DNA of 64,000 nt from Sphingosinithalassobacter sp. CS137 (GTDB lineage Bacteria; Pseudomonadota; Alphaproteobacteria; Sphingomonadales; Sphingomonadaceae): assembly GCF_014334115.1 (NCBI RefSeq), contig NZ_CP060494.1, positions 2,386,501-2,450,500 on the forward strand. Direction: 5' to 3'. Positions 27,149 through 35,264 of the stretch are shown in pieces. Each line of letters starts with the position of its first letter. Position 1 is the stretch's first letter. Below the pieces are notes generated by a model. The model had not been told where the DNA came from, searched no databases, and saw nothing but the letters and a program-made list of their open reading frames with translations. Position numbers and translations under genes: made by a program.

Positions 27149-27523
27149 TCAGGCGAGCGCGCGCACTTCCTCGATGAAGCGCGCCAGCGAAATCGGCTTC
27201 GAGACATAGGCGTCCGCGCCTGCCGCGCGAATCCGCTCCTCGTCCTCGCGGCCGGCATAGGCAGTCACTGCCATCACAGGAATCGTCTTCAGCTTCGCGT
27301 CCCGCTTCATCTGCTGGATCAGCTCAAGCCCGCTGACATGCGGCATCTGGATGTCCATGACGACCAGATCGGGCTGAAACTCACGGGCTCGAGCCACGGC
27401 CTCACGCCCGTCGCGCACCGGCTCCGCGGCGAAGTCGTGCGCGCGCAGCAGATCACAGAACAGCTTCAGATTGAGTTCGTTGTCCTCGACAACGAGCACT
27501 CGTTTTGCCACGCGCTCACCCAT
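27149..27523 (-). CDS. divK: Single-domain response regulator, DivK-like
   Basis: 124 residues forming one receiver domain: acidic pair E13-D14, phosphoacceptor D57 (VVMDIQMP), T87 and K109 (SKPIS). No output domain. The segment RVLVVEDNELNLKLFCDLL matches DivK, which in alphaproteobacteria controls the cell cycle through DivJ, PleC and DivL and ultimately CtrA. The start may be the ATG at 27523 or the GTG at 27511, which would give MAKRVLVVEDN, closer to known DivK N-termini. Only 25 bases separate it from the divergent DUF3572 gene. Confidence 0.9.
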   Translation of the reverse strand: MGERVAKRVLVVEDNELNLKLFCDLLRAHDFAAEPVRDGREAVARAREFQPDLVVMDIQMPHVSGLELIQQMKRDAKLKTIPVMAVTAYAGREDEERIRAAGADAYVSKPISLARFIEEVRALA

Positions 27524-27548
27524 GAAGTTCGGGATACCGCTCTAGGCC

Positions 27549-27821
27549 ATGGCCGCGACGCTGACAAATGAGACGGCGGTTGCGCTGGCGCTCGGTGCGC
27601 TCGGCTGGACCGTGACTGAGCCGGCGCGCGCGCAGCGGCTGCTCGCTGTCACTGGCCTGGAGCCATCGGATCTGCGCGCGCGCGCGAGCGAGCCGGAGGT
27701 GCTTGCCGCCGTGCTCGCCTTTCTTGAGGCGCACGAACCCGATTTGATCGCCTGTGCCGAAGCGATCGAAACCGTGCCTGCGAATCTGGTCGCCGCACGG
27801 AGGCTGCTGGAGAGATCATGA
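27549..27821 (+). CDS. DUF3572 family protein
   Basis: A 90-residue helical protein with the family features GWTVTEPARAQRLLAVTGL and ETVPANLVAARRLLE. Function unknown. In alphaproteobacteria this gene commonly sits beside divK, as here, in divergent orientation. It overlaps the HAD-like gene downstream by four bases (ATGA), so the two are co-translated. Confidence 0.88.
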   Translation: MAATLTNETAVALALGALGWTVTEPARAQRLLAVTGLEPSDLRARASEPEVLAAVLAFLEAHEPDLIACAEAIETVPANLVAARRLLERS

Positions 27822-28444
27822 AACCGCTGCTGATCTGCGACTGCGACGAAGTGCTGCTGCATATGGTGCGCCATTTCGGCAGCTGGCTCGACGAAGCGCA
27901 TGCGATCGACTTTTCGATGGCGGGCGGCGATTTCGCCAGTTCGATGCGTCGTCGCGCTGACGGCAGCACGCTGGCGCCCGAGGAGATGCGCACGATGCTC
28001 GATGGGTTCTTCCCGGACGAAATGGCGCGACAGACGCTGGTCCCGCATGCGCGCGAAGCCCTGGCGGTGCTCGCCCAAACCGCGGAGATCGTGATCCTCA
28101 CCAATCTGCGCGACCATTGCCGCGAACATCGAGTCGCGCAGCTCTCCACGCATGGCATCGCGCATCGAGTCGATTGCAATCAGGGAGGTAAGGGCGCGCC
28201 CGTCGCGGCGCTGGTGGCGGAGTTCGCGCCGCCGGTGACGGTGTTCGTCGACGATCTGGCGGTCCATCATGCCTCTGTCGCACAGCATGCGCCCGAGGTG
28301 TATCGGCTGCACATGGTCGCCGAGCCCGATCTCGCGCGACACGTTCCGGCGGCGGCGGATGCCCATGCCCGGATCGACGACTGGCGCGAGGCGCGAGACT
28401 GGATCTCCGATCGCTTCGCGCAAGGGGTGCCCGCCGGGGCTTGA
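27818..28444 (+). CDS. HAD superfamily hydrolase-like protein
   Basis: 208 residues. Motif I is ICDCDEV with the nucleophile D8 and the second aspartate D10; motif II is VILTNLRDH; the motif III lysine may be in NQGGKGAPV; motif IV is VFVDDLAVHH. No cap-domain family is identified. Substrate unknown. It is translationally coupled to the DUF3572 gene and precedes a RidA family gene. Confidence 0.82.
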   Translation: MKPLLICDCDEVLLHMVRHFGSWLDEAHAIDFSMAGGDFASSMRRRADGSTLAPEEMRTMLDGFFPDEMARQTLVPHAREALAVLAQTAEIVILTNLRDHCREHRVAQLSTHGIAHRVDCNQGGKGAPVAALVAEFAPPVTVFVDDLAVHHASVAQHAPEVYRLHMVAEPDLARHVPAAADAHARIDDWREARDWISDRFAQGVPAGA

Positions 28445-28476
28445 CCCGCCCGGCACCGTCATGGTTCAGCAGGATC

Positions 28477-28944
28477 ATGACCGCCGCCATTCACGCGAAG
28501 CTGGCCGAGCTCGGCCTCCAACTCCCCGAAGCGGCGGCGCCCGTCGCTGCCTATGTTCCCGCCGTCGAGGCCGGAGGGCTGCTGCATATTTCCGGGCAGC
28601 TGCCGTTTCGCGACGGCGCGCTGATGACGGGCCGGCTCGGCGAGGATCGCGACCTCGAGTTCGGGCGCCAGGCGGCCGAGCGGTGCGCGCTGATGCTCCT
28701 CGCGCAGATGCAGAAGGCGCTGGGCGATCTTGGTAAGGTCGAGCGGATCGTGAAGCTCGGCGTCTTTGTGAACAGCGCGGGCGCGTTCACTGATCAGCCG
28801 AAGGTCGCCAACGGCGCGTCAGAGCTGATGCAGGCGCTGTTCGGCGAAGCCGGGCGCCACGCGCGCAGCGCAGTGGGGGTACCGACACTGCCGCTGGGTG
28901 CCGCGGTCGAAGTCGATGCGATCGTGGCGGTGCGCCAGAGCTGA
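28477..28944 (+). CDS. RidA family protein (YjgF/YER057c/UK114)
   Basis: 155 residues from the ATG at 28477. Typical RidA segments: YVPAVEAGGLLHISGQLPFRDG, LGDLGKVERIVKLGVFVNS, and VGVPTLPLGAAVEVDAIVAV. The conserved arginine usually found near residue 105 as 'RxxVGV' appears as ARSAVGV. Members of this longer subfamily (YjgH-like) may or may not have enamine/imine deaminase activity. It is the last gene of the DUF3572-HAD-RidA set. Confidence 0.9.
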   Translation: MTAAIHAKLAELGLQLPEAAAPVAAYVPAVEAGGLLHISGQLPFRDGALMTGRLGEDRDLEFGRQAAERCALMLLAQMQKALGDLGKVERIVKLGVFVNSAGAFTDQPKVANGASELMQALFGEAGRHARSAVGVPTLPLGAAVEVDAIVAVRQS

Positions 28945-28953
28945 GGCCCGCGT

Positions 28954-28973
28954 CTGTTGCTGCAGTGCAACAG
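28954..28973. promoter_or_regulatory. Inverted repeat CTGTTGC/GCAACAG, operator- or terminator-like
   Basis: A perfect 7-base-pair inverted repeat with a 6-base spacer (TGCAGT), 7 bases after the RidA stop and about 160 bases before the TorF porin ATG. No T-run follows, so intrinsic termination is unlikely. TTGC...GCAA half-sites suggest a protein-binding operator, but no regulator can be named. Confidence 0.3.
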
Positions 28974-29135
28974 GTCGCGACAATCCCGAGGCCATCGCGG
29001 CGAAGGAAGTTGTGCGCCTCGGCGTTATTCGGCAATCTTATGTCGTCAGCCGAATACTCGCGCCTGCAGAAATGGCGGAGATGCGAGACGCGGCGGCCGC
29101 AGGTGGAATGGGCAATCGTCAAGGAAAGGGTTACG

Positions 29136-29858
29136 ATGCGCTATTCTCACCTCACATTCGCTGCACTGATGCTGGCTGGCGCGACTCCGGCCTTCGCTCA
29201 GGACGTCACGGATCCGGCCCCGCCGATCACCATTTCGGGCGGCGCGGCGGTCGTCAGCGATTATCGCTTCCGCGGCTTCAGCCAGTCGAATGAGGAAGCG
29301 GCGATCCAGGGTTCGATCGGTATCGAGCATGAAAGCGGCTTCTATCTCGGCACCTGGGGCTCGAGCATCGGCTTCGCCAACGGAACCGAAATCGATTTCT
29401 TCGGCGGCTATGCGACCGAAGTCGCGCCCGGCATCGGCTTCGACATCGGCGCGACCTATTACGCCTATCCGGGCGGCGGCGCCGATGTGGACATCATCGA
29501 GCCCTATGTCGCGCTGACCGGCGAACTCGGCCCCGTGTCGACCAAGCTCGGCCTCGCCTATGCGCCCGCTCAGGAATCGCTGGGCGACGAGAGCAGCGTC
29601 TATATCTACACCGATCTCGGCACGGCGCTTCCGGGCACTCCGATCGCGCTGAGCGCGCATCTCGGCTATGCTGAAAGCGACAGCTTCCTTGGCGGACCGG
29701 ATGGCGACGTATTCGATTATTCGATCGGCGCCTCGGTGACCTATTCGGCGCTGACGCTGGGTGTCGCCTATGTGAACACCGATGTCGACGAAAGCCTCGG
29801 CAAGGAAGCACTCGGCGCCGATGGCGGCGTCGTCTTCAGCCTCAGCGCCAGCTTCTGA
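29136..29858 (+). CDS. TorF family putative outer-membrane porin
   Basis: 240 residues from the ATG at 29136, preceded by AAGGAAAGGG. A signal peptide ends at ATPAFAQD. The mature part is a beta-barrel of alternating polar/aromatic strands with the family opening ISGGAAVVSDYRFRGFSQS and a C-terminal phenylalanine (LSASF), the outer-membrane assembly signal. TorF proteins are predicted Gram-negative porins; the substrate is unknown. It probably has its own promoter in the 191-base upstream gap. Confidence 0.9.
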   Translation: MRYSHLTFAALMLAGATPAFAQDVTDPAPPITISGGAAVVSDYRFRGFSQSNEEAAIQGSIGIEHESGFYLGTWGSSIGFANGTEIDFFGGYATEVAPGIGFDIGATYYAYPGGGADVDIIEPYVALTGELGPVSTKLGLAYAPAQESLGDESSVYIYTDLGTALPGTPIALSAHLGYAESDSFLGGPDGDVFDYSIGASVTYSALTLGVAYVNTDVDESLGKEALGADGGVVFSLSASF

Positions 29859-30167
29859 GCCGCGCGCGCGGGCGGGAAGGGGGAGCCCGTTCCCGCGCGC
29901 CGCCTCCGAAGGCCGAGGCATCTGCTGCCTTTAGAGGAATGGGGCTGAACCGCGCGTTTCCGCGCGGCGGCCGATTCCAGCCGACTCCACTCGCGTATCG
30001 TGGAAAGGGAGCCAGGCCGCGCGACTTGTGCGGGACGGCGGGCAGCGGCGCTTCGGCGCGGCGGTCGGGAGAAGCGTGGCGAAGCGCATCTTTCCGGCCG
30101 CCGCCGTTGCAAGAACGCGCCGTAAGGTCCGGAGCCGGCGGTGGCCGGCCCGACATTCCAGTTCGGA
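29859..30167. other. Gene-free GC-rich spacer with hairpins
   Basis: No convincing gene is seen. The start (about 29861-29902) contains an imperfect GC-rich hairpin that may terminate the TorF porin transcript; a second hairpin (CCGCGCG-TTTC-CGCGCGG) is at 29950-29967. The frames that are open here have strongly biased arginine/proline composition typical of antisense reading and no homology I recognise. Confidence 0.4.
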
Positions 30168-30581
30168 CTAGTTCGGAGTGCTGGCGCTCGCGTCCTGACC
30201 ATCGCCCTCGGGGGCGGCGACGATGTCGCGCGTCGTGCTGCCCTTGTCCAACACCTCGGTTTCCGCGCTGCCCACTTCAGAGCGGACGCCGGGCTGAGAT
30301 ACGTCGCGGCCCGCGGCCTGAAGCGCAGCCTGTTCCGCAGCGCTGCGCGGGGCCGATCCACCGAACATCGCATCGAGCGCCTGATCCGAGGCGGCGGCCG
30401 TCTGCGGACGCGGCGCGCCCGGCTGCGGCGGAACCAGCGAATAATCGGGCGGGATCACCAGCGGCGCCTGGCGCGCCACGGCGAATTCATCGGGCCGGTC
30501 GCGATTCAGCCCGGTAGCGCCACAGCCGGCGAGAAGGCCCGCGGCGGTAAGCGATGCGGCGATCGGCAGGAACTTACGCAT
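30168..30581 (-). CDS. DUF3035 domain lipoprotein
   Basis: 137 residues. The lipobox LLAGC is at 16-20, followed by GATGLNRDRPDEFAVARQAPLVIPPDYSLVPPQPGAPRP, which is the DUF3035 signature (a conserved 'PDEF.V....PL..PPD..L..P' block). Function unknown; the protein is an inner- or outer-membrane lipoprotein. It overlaps the end of lspA by 8 bases, so signal peptidase II and one of its own likely substrates are co-translated. Confidence 0.9.
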   Translation of the reverse strand: MRKFLPIAASLTAAGLLAGCGATGLNRDRPDEFAVARQAPLVIPPDYSLVPPQPGAPRPQTAAASDQALDAMFGGSAPRSAAEQAALQAAGRDVSQPGVRSEVGSAETEVLDKGSTTRDIVAAPEGDGQDASASTPN

Positions 30582-31095
30582 TGACGTTCTTCTCCACTTG
30601 GGGCCGCGGCTCGCGGGGCTGGTCGCGCACGAACAGCGCGCGCGCCAGCAGGATCACGACGCCGATGGTAATCGCGGCGTCGGCGACATTGAAGACCAAA
30701 AAGGGGCGCCACTCGCCGATATGGAAATCGGCGAAGTCGACGACGAAACCGAGGCGCGAGCGATCGAGGATATTGCCCAGCGCACCGCCGAGCACCAGCC
30801 CGAGCGCCAAGATGTCGCCCAGCTTGCGCTCGCGCCACATCCAGACGGCGACGCCGGCGGCGATCGCGGCGGTGAGCGCCACCAGCGCCCAGCGCATCGT
30901 ATCGCTGCTCGCCTCGAGAAAGCCGAGCGAGACGCCGCGATTCTCGACATAGCGCAGGTCGAAGAAGGGCAGCAGCTCCATCTCCGCGCCGGGATAATAG
31001 AGGTTCAGCCCCGACGTGACCCAGATCTTCGTCCCCTGGTCCACCAGGAACACCAGCAGGGCCACCATCAGGCCGATCGAGCGGTTCATCGTCAT
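30574..31095 (-). CDS. lspA: Lipoprotein signal peptidase (signal peptidase II)
   Basis: 173 residues with four membrane helices. The catalytic aspartates are D120 (FVVDF) and D139 (FNVADAAI), with the conserved ENRGVSLGFL and GNILDR motifs. It cleaves prolipoproteins before the lipid-modified cysteine. The ATG at 31095 overlaps the ileS stop by four bases (ATGA). The order ileS-lspA-DUF3035 is the usual alphaproteobacterial arrangement. Confidence 0.97.
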   Translation of the reverse strand: MTMNRSIGLMVALLVFLVDQGTKIWVTSGLNLYYPGAEMELLPFFDLRYVENRGVSLGFLEASSDTMRWALVALTAAIAAGVAVWMWRERKLGDILALGLVLGGALGNILDRSRLGFVVDFADFHIGEWRPFLVFNVADAAITIGVVILLARALFVRDQPREPRPQVEKNVNA

Positions 31096-34000
31096 TCGGC
31101 AATCACCTCGGCACAGCGGTGGCACAGCGCACCGTCTTCGGCAACGTCGGGCAGGTGCCGCCAGCACCGGCCGCATTTGTCCCACTCGGTGCGCGAAACG
31201 GTCACCGCGTCGCTATCGCCCTTCGTTACCGACGCCACGATGAACAGCTCGGCGAGCTGGTCGGCCGGCAGCGGCAGATCGGGGACGGTGACATCGGCTT
31301 CGAGGCTGGACCGGATCGTCTTCTCGCGACGGAGCGGCTCGATCGCTTCGGTGACTCGCTCGCGCAGGATGCGCACTGCCTGCCAATCGGCAGTCAGCAA
31401 ATCGCCCGTAAGATCGGGCAGCTCCGGCCATTCGAGGAAATGCACCGAGCCGTCTTCGCTGGGGAAACGCGCCTGCCACACTTCCTCCGCCGTGAACGAC
31501 AGGATCGGCGCGGCATAGCGCACCAGCGCGTGGAACAGGGTGTCCAACACGGTGCGGTATGCCCGCCGCTTGGGATCGTCCGCAGCGTCGCAATAGAGCG
31601 AATCCTTGCGGATATCGAAGAAGAAGGCCGACAGGTCCTCGTTGGCGAAATCGATCAGCGCGCGGCTGTAGCGATCGAACTCATAATCGTTCGCCGCCTT
31701 GCGCAGCGTTTCGTCGAGCTCGGCGAGCAAGTGGAGGACGTAGCGCTCCAGCTCGGGCATCTCGGCGACCGCCACCTTTTCGGCGTCGCTGAAGCCGTCG
31801 AGCGCGCCGAGCAGGTAGCGATAGGTGTTGCGCAGCTTGCGATAGGCGTCCCCGGTGCCCGAGAGCACTTCCTTGCCGATGCGCACGTCCTCGAAATAAT
31901 CGGTCTGCGCGACCCACAGGCGCAGGATGTCCGCGCCGCTTTCGCCGATGATCTTGAGCGGATCGACGACGTTGCCGAGGCTCTTGGACATCTTGCGGCC
32001 ATTGCCGTCGAGCGCGAAGCCGTGCGTGAGCACCGCGTCATAGGGCGCGCGACCACGCGTACCCGCCGATTCGAGCAGCGACGACTGGAACCAGCCGCGA
32101 TGCTGGTCCGACCCTTCGAGATAGAGGTTGGCGCGCACGCCCGCGCCATAGCGCTGCTCGATCACGAAGCTGTGCGTCGATCCGCTGTCGAACCACACGT
32201 CGAGGATGTCGGTGACGACTTCATAGTCGGCGAGATCGTAATCGGGGCCGAGCAGCGCCTGATGGTCCGCCTGGAACCACGCGTCCGCCCCGCCTTCGCG
32301 GAATGCGGCGAGGATGCGTTCGTTCACCGCCGGATCGCGCAGATACTCACCGGTCGCGCGGTTGAAGTAGAGCGTGATCGGCACGCCCCAGGCGCGCTGG
32401 CGGCTGATCACCCAATCGGGGCGCCCCGCGACCATCGAGCGGATGCGGTTCTGGCTGCGCGCGGGCACCCAGCGGGTACGCTCGATCGCGTCGAGCGCGA
32501 TCTGTCGGAGGGTGGCATCATTCCCCCTCCCGCTTGCGGGAGGGGCTAGGGGTGGGCTTCCGGCCTCCGCAGGCGCCTCGTCCGTGGTGAGCGCGTGCCC
32601 ACCCCCGGCCCCTCCCGCAAGCGGGAGGGGAGAGGCGCGGTCCATCGGGATGAACCACTGCGGCGTGGCGCGGAAGATGATCTTCGCCTTCGAACGCCAG
32701 CTGTGCGGATAGCTGTGGGTGAAATCGTCGCTGGCCGACAGCAGCGCGCCCGCTTCGCGGAGGTCAGTACAGATCGGGCCGTCGGATGCCACGAACTTCT
32801 TGTTGATGACGCTGCCCTGGCCGCCGAGCCACGCCCAGTCGTCGCGATATTTGCCGTCGCCCTCGACCGCGAACACCGGATCGATGCCGTTCGCTTTGCA
32901 CAGCAGGAAATCGTCCTCGCCGTGATCGGGCGCCATATGGACGAGGCCGGTGCCCGCATCGGTGGTGACGAAATGCGAGCCGTCGAGGAACGGGCGGGGC
33001 TTGGCGAAGAAGGCGAGCGCCTTCTCATCCACATTGTCGCCCCGGACCTGATCCGGGGCAGGGCTGCCTTCTCCATGCTCGGAAGAAGGAGCCCGACCCC
33101 GGCTTTCGCCGGGGTGACGAAGGAAGTTGTAGATCGGGTGGCGCGCCTTCGCGCCGGCAAGACGCGAGCCTTTGATCGCCTTCGAAAAAGTGTCGATGTC
33201 GCCCGTTACGCGATCATCAAGAAACAGCTGGCGAAACTGTGGATTGCCGAACTCGGGCATCCCGATTTTGGCCAGCTCTCTTCCGACCCGCTCGCAAAAG
33301 GCCGCCTGCAGATGTTGGGCGATCAGAACTGGCGCGTTTAGCAATGGGAAACGCGAACGGAGAAGCTGCCAGAATGCGTCGCTGTCGCCCTCAAACTCCT
33401 CAAAAGAGGGGTTTAGGTCATAGAGTCCGTACTCGATCTCCGCCCCGTATGCGAGCGCCTGATTCACCGGGATCGTCCACGGCGTCGTCGTCCAGATCAC
33501 CGCATGCGCGCCGACCAGTTCGGGTGCGTTCGGGGCTTCGGTGATCTCGAACGCCACGTCGATCTGGGTCGAGACGATGTCCTCATATTCGACCTCGGCC
33601 TCGGCCAGCGCGGTCTTTTCGACCGGGGACCACATCACCGGCTTGGCGCCGCGATAAAGCTGGCCGCTCTGCGCGAACTTCAGCAGCTCGCCGGCGATGA
33701 TCGCCTCGCTGTCGAAATTCATCGTGAGGTAGGGATCGTCCCAATCGCCCATCACGCCCAGCCGCTCGAACTGCGCGCGCTGCACGCCCACCCATTTGGC
33801 GGCATAGTCGCGGCATTCCTGGCGGAATTCGGCGGGGGGAACCTCGTCCTTGTTGCGCTTCTTCGCGCGATAGGCTTCCTCGATCTTCCATTCGATCGGC
33901 AGGCCGTGGCAGTCCCAGCCCGGCACATAGGGCGCGTCCTTGCCCATCAGCGACTGGCTGCGGGTGACGATGTCCTTCAGGATCTTGTTGAGCGCGTGGC

Positions 34001-34220
34001 CCATGTGGATGTCGCCATTGGCGTAAGGCGGGCCGTCGTGGAGCAGGAAGCGCTCGCGCCCGGCGCGCTGTTCGCGCAGCCGCTGGTACACGCCGATGCG
34101 CTCCCAGCGCTCCAGGATGCCGGGCTCCTTGGCGGCGAGGCCGGCCTTCATCGGAAAATCGGTCTTCGGCAGGAAGACGGTGTCGCGCCAGTCGCGCTTG
34201 GTGTCGGATGCGTCAGTCAT
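31092..34220 (-). CDS. ileS: Isoleucyl-tRNA synthetase, carrying two in-frame palindromic repeats
   Basis: 1042 residues, about 100 longer than typical. The class I motifs are intact: HMGH in the first 80 residues, the KMSKS loop in GRKMSKSLGN, and a C-terminal zinc-finger-like cluster (CGRCWRHL and CHRC). The editing (CP1) domain retains TTDAGTGLVHMAPDHGEDD. Extra material lies at about residues 267-363 (an atypical, lower-GC segment), 367-395 and 531-566; the last two are translated REP-type palindromes at 33035-33121 and 32524-32630. All remain in frame and the gene appears functional. It is upstream of, and overlapping, lspA. Confidence 0.96.
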   Translation of the reverse strand: MTDASDTKRDWRDTVFLPKTDFPMKAGLAAKEPGILERWERIGVYQRLREQRAGRERFLLHDGPPYANGDIHMGHALNKILKDIVTRSQSLMGKDAPYVPGWDCHGLPIEWKIEEAYRAKKRNKDEVPPAEFRQECRDYAAKWVGVQRAQFERLGVMGDWDDPYLTMNFDSEAIIAGELLKFAQSGQLYRGAKPVMWSPVEKTALAEAEVEYEDIVSTQIDVAFEITEAPNAPELVGAHAVIWTTTPWTIPVNQALAYGAEIEYGLYDLNPSFEEFEGDSDAFWQLLRSRFPLLNAPVLIAQHLQAAFCERVGRELAKIGMPEFGNPQFRQLFLDDRVTGDIDTFSKAIKGSRLAGAKARHPIYNFLRHPGESRGRAPSSEHGEGSPAPDQVRGDNVDEKALAFFAKPRPFLDGSHFVTTDAGTGLVHMAPDHGEDDFLLCKANGIDPVFAVEGDGKYRDDWAWLGGQGSVINKKFVASDGPICTDLREAGALLSASDDFTHSYPHSWRSKAKIIFRATPQWFIPMDRASPLPLAGGAGGGHALTTDEAPAEAGSPPLAPPASGRGNDATLRQIALDAIERTRWVPARSQNRIRSMVAGRPDWVISRQRAWGVPITLYFNRATGEYLRDPAVNERILAAFREGGADAWFQADHQALLGPDYDLADYEVVTDILDVWFDSGSTHSFVIEQRYGAGVRANLYLEGSDQHRGWFQSSLLESAGTRGRAPYDAVLTHGFALDGNGRKMSKSLGNVVDPLKIIGESGADILRLWVAQTDYFEDVRIGKEVLSGTGDAYRKLRNTYRYLLGALDGFSDAEKVAVAEMPELERYVLHLLAELDETLRKAANDYEFDRYSRALIDFANEDLSAFFFDIRKDSLYCDAADDPKRRAYRTVLDTLFHALVRYAAPILSFTAEEVWQARFPSEDGSVHFLEWPELPDLTGDLLTADWQAVRILRERVTEAIEPLRREKTIRSSLEADVTVPDLPLPADQLAELFIVASVTKGDSDAVTVSRTEWDKCGRCWRHLPDVAEDGALCHRCAEVIAE
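32524..32630. repeat. Palindromic repeat element inside ileS (CCCCTCCCGC family)
   Basis: Two 34-base arms, 32524-32557 and 32597-32630, are inverted copies (32 of 34 positions match) around a 39-base centre. Each arm begins with a perfect 10-base-pair hairpin (CCCCTCCCGC, 2-base loop, GCGGGAGGGG). It is translated in frame as a proline/glycine/alanine-rich insert (SPLPLAGGAGGG ... LAPPASGRG) between WFIPMD and the TLRQIALDAIERTRW segment of IleRS. Confidence 0.88.
33035..33121. repeat. Palindromic repeat element inside ileS (CCCCGG family)
   Basis: Two inverted hairpins: CCCCGGA-CCTGA-TCCGGGG at 33040-33058 and CCCCGGC-TTTC-GCCGGGG at 33097-33114, with outer inverted ends (GTCGCC... and ...GGTGAC). 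This is the REP doublet type common in sphingomonad genomes. On the coding strand it is translated as RHPGESRGRAPSSE ... PDQVRGDN, inserted in the editing domain between ARHPIYNFL and AFFAKPRPFLDG. Confidence 0.85.
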
Positions 34221-34274
34221 GGGTGCGCGCCGATTAAAGGATGCGCGCGCGCTTTCAAAGCGGATGTTGCCCGA

Positions 34275-35204
34275 TCAGCCCGCCGCCAGCCGACGGCGAG
34301 CCTCGGCGGCATCGGCTTCGATCTGGTCGCGCAGCGCGTCCATCGTCTCGAACTTCGCCTCCGGGCGCAGATAGTCGATCAGCGCCACTTCGATCGTCTG
34401 GCCGTAGAGATCGCCCGAGAAATCGAAGAAATGCGGTTCGAGCAGCTCGATCGGCGGCTCGATGCTCGGCCGGATGCCGAGGTTCGCCACGCCGTCGAGC
34501 ACGCGTCCGTCGGCCAGCCGACCGCGCACGGCGTAGATGCCATAGGCGGGACGCAGATAGTTGCCGAGCACGAGGTTCGCGGTCGGCCAGCCGAGCTCGC
34601 GCCCCAGCTTCGCACCGGGCTGCACCGTCGCTTCGATCGCGAAGGGGCGCGTCAGCAGCGCCGCCGCCTCGCGCGGATGCCCCTGGCGCAGCAGCGTGCG
34701 GATGCGGCTCGACGAGACCGGCTCGCCGTCTTGGAGCACCGGTGCGACGGTTTCGACGGTGAAGCCGAGTTCCGCGCCGAGCGCCTCGAGCACGCCGACA
34801 TTGCCGTCGCGCCCCTTGCCGAAAGTGAAATCGCTGCCGGTGACGACTCCGGCCGCGCCGACCGAATCGACCAGCCGCCGGCGCGCGAATTCGGCGGCGG
34901 ACAGCCCGGCGAGCGCGGCATCGAAACGGAACACCAGCATCGCATCGGCGCCCGCCGCCGCGAACAGCCGCTCGCGCTGATCGAGACTGGTGAGGCGGAA
35001 GGGGGGCACGTCAGGCCGGAAGAAGCGCACCGGGTGCGGATCGAAGGTGGCGACGATCGCCGGACGGCCTGCCGCCTCCGCCTGCGCGATCGCGCGGCCC
35101 GCGACGGCCTGATGCCCGAGGTGAAATCCGTCGAAATTGCCGAGCGCGACGATTCCGCCGCGAAGCCGGGCCGGAACCGCCGAGCCGCCGTCCAGCCGCT
35201 CCAT
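34275..35204 (-). CDS. ribF: Bifunctional riboflavin kinase/FAD synthetase
   Basis: 309 residues. The N-terminal FMN adenylyltransferase domain has GNFDGFHLGHQAV with the HxGH-type motif and a later SSSRIRTLL motif; the C-terminal riboflavin kinase domain has GWPTANL (the PTAN motif) and the VANLGIRPSI...EPHFFDFSGDLYG strand. It makes FMN and FAD from riboflavin. It lies upstream of ileS on the same strand (54-base gap), a common arrangement. Confidence 0.97.
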   Translation of the reverse strand: MERLDGGSAVPARLRGGIVALGNFDGFHLGHQAVAGRAIAQAEAAGRPAIVATFDPHPVRFFRPDVPPFRLTSLDQRERLFAAAGADAMLVFRFDAALAGLSAAEFARRRLVDSVGAAGVVTGSDFTFGKGRDGNVGVLEALGAELGFTVETVAPVLQDGEPVSSSRIRTLLRQGHPREAAALLTRPFAIEATVQPGAKLGRELGWPTANLVLGNYLRPAYGIYAVRGRLADGRVLDGVANLGIRPSIEPPIELLEPHFFDFSGDLYGQTIEVALIDYLRPEAKFETMDALRDQIEADAAEARRRLAAG

Positions 35205-35264
35205 GGGCAGCGGCTATAGCTGGCGCGTGGCTCCTTTCAAATCCTTCGCGCGCCGGTGCGGGCT

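Noticed and set aside
29842..30517. Open frames in both directions over the gap after the TorF porin
   Set aside because: Arg/Pro-rich shadow composition, no start signal, no family resemblance.
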